Shown: in pieces, positions 5,571 through 6,482 of the stretch
How the letters are laid out: each line of letters starts with the position of its first letter
Numbering within the stretch: the first letter of the stretch is position 1
Assembly: GCA_023436525.1 (NCBI GenBank)
Contig: JAEZIW010000123.1
Coordinates: 1-6,482, forward strand
DNA length: 6,482 bases
Direction of reading: 5' to 3'
Source: Bacillota bacterium
GTDB lineage: Bacteria; Bacillota; Clostridia; Christensenellales; SZUA-584
The notes under the pieces: generated by a model
Told to the model about the DNA's origin: nothing
Databases searched by the model: none
The model's input: only the letters and a program-made list of their open reading frames with translations
Position numbers and translations under genes: made by a program

Positions 5571-6430
5571 ATCAAAAAGCAACAAAAGCGAAAGCTTTTT
5601 TAACACTGAGCAGAATCATTTGTTATACCGTGTTGGGTTTGCTGGCGGCGCTCTGTTTGTTTTCGTTCTATTTCCTTTTGGTTAATGCATCGCGCCCGCA
5701 TGGGTCAATTATGTCTGAGTTCTCGTTTGTACCCGGAAATTACTTATTTAAGAACCTTGAGAATTTGCTGGCAGATTCTGAAAACATACCAATGCTTCGC
5801 GGATTGCTTAACAGCCTGATTGTTTCGGGCAGCACTGCGTTGCTCACGACATATTTTTCAGCGTTAACGGCATATGGTATCCATGCATACAATTTTAGAT
5901 TTAAAAAAGCAGCCTTTTTAACCATTATGATCATAATGATGATACCAACACAGGTTTCGGCGCTGGGGTTTGTTTCTCTGGTCAGAGAGTTTGGGATGCT
6001 GGACACATTTTTCCCTCTCATTTTGCCCTCAATTGCTGCGCCCATCGTGTTTTATTACATGAAATCGTATATGGAGAGTGTGCTGCCGTTGGAGATAGTG
6101 GAAGCGGCACGTGTTGACGGTTCCAACGAATTCAGGACGTTCAACCGGATCGTATTGCCGATTATCAAGCCAGCCATCGCGGTTCAGGCGATATTCTCGT
6201 TTGTAACCAGCTGGAACAATTTCTTTACGCCGTCGCTAATTATCAATTCGACTCAGAATAAAACGATACCGATATTGATCTATCAGCTGCGGAGTGCCAA
6301 CTTTATGAAGTTCGACTTAGGCCAAGTTTATATTATGATTTTTGTTGCCATTATACCGTTGTTGATCGTCTACATCTTCCTGTCTAAGTACATTATAAAA
6401 GGGCTGACTTTGGGAAGCGTTAAAGGATGA
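5567..6430 (+). CDS. Sugar ABC transporter permease, MalG/UgpE type
   Basis: This 287-residue protein is of normal length for MalG-like subunits. Predicted helices lie at about 17-40, 80-107, 115-137, 145-165, 198-222 and 255-278. The EAA loop is well conserved at 179-198 (EAARVDGSNEF then RIVLP), making this the better match of the two permeases to the consensus. The ending KGLTLGSVKG closely resembles the GLTxGAVKG tail common in this subunit. It pairs with the preceding permease to form the membrane channel, driven by an ATPase that is not encoded here. The start is supported by GAGGAGG 7 nt upstream and the 4-bp overlap with the previous stop codon. No terminator is visible in the 52 nt after the stop, so the operon may continue beyond the window. 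Confidence 0.96.
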   Translation: MNQKATKAKAFLTLSRIICYTVLGLLAALCLFSFYFLLVNASRPHGSIMSEFSFVPGNYLFKNLENLLADSENIPMLRGLLNSLIVSGSTALLTTYFSALTAYGIHAYNFRFKKAAFLTIMIIMMIPTQVSALGFVSLVREFGMLDTFFPLILPSIAAPIVFYYMKSYMESVLPLEIVEAARVDGSNEFRTFNRIVLPIIKPAIAVQAIFSFVTSWNNFFTPSLIINSTQNKTIPILIYQLRSANFMKFDLGQVYIMIFVAIIPLLIVYIFLSKYIIKGLTLGSVKG

Positions 6431-6482
6431 TTCAATAGCAAGTAAACAAAAGATCTCATAAACGTATCCAACATTCAAACGG

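Noticed and set aside
6431..6482. A terminator or further operator after the second permease
   Set aside because: There is no inverted repeat with a T-tract. The AAACGTAT near 6464 and AAACGG at the edge share only a few bases with the operator consensus, and the latter is cut by the window end.

Overview
The window looks like chromosomal DNA from a Gram-positive anaerobe of the class Clostridia. The evidence is the strong AGGAGG-type ribosome binding sites, a lipoprotein signal with an LAAC lipobox, AT-rich sigma-A-type promoters, and a cellobiose phosphorylase whose N-terminus reads like clostridial members of the family. I cannot name a genus. It is a compact sugar-utilisation locus that most likely handles cellobiose or short cellodextrins.

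Layout. Positions 1-1577 (minus strand) hold the N-terminal two thirds of a family GH94 cellobiose phosphorylase, which runs off the left edge. Positions 1578-1947 are a divergent control region with a promoter for each side and three copies of a LacI-type operator (consensus CGAAAACGTTTTCG), two of them lying at or just downstream of the two predicted transcription starts. On the plus strand follow a LacI-family regulator (1948-2979), a lipoprotein sugar-binding protein (start 3067, not the upstream ATG at 3022), and two MalF/MalG-type permeases (starts 4575 and 5567, the second overlapping the first by ATGA). The last 52 bases hold no recognisable gene.

How the parts fit. The binding protein would capture the oligosaccharide outside the cell and the two permeases would form the channel. 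No ATPase is encoded in the window, so energy probably comes from a shared MsmX/MsmK-type ATPase elsewhere. The GH94 enzyme would then split the imported disaccharide with phosphate into glucose 1-phosphate and glucose, saving ATP. The LacI protein probably represses both the phosphorylase and its own transporter operon until inducer is present.

The least ordinary features are in the non-coding DNA: the multi-operator divergent promoter, and stem-loops on both sides of the binding-protein cistron, including a perfect 17-bp stem without a U-tract between it and the first permease. The latter suggests post-transcriptional control that makes more binding protein than permease. I see no mobile element, RNA gene, CRISPR array or radically new system here.
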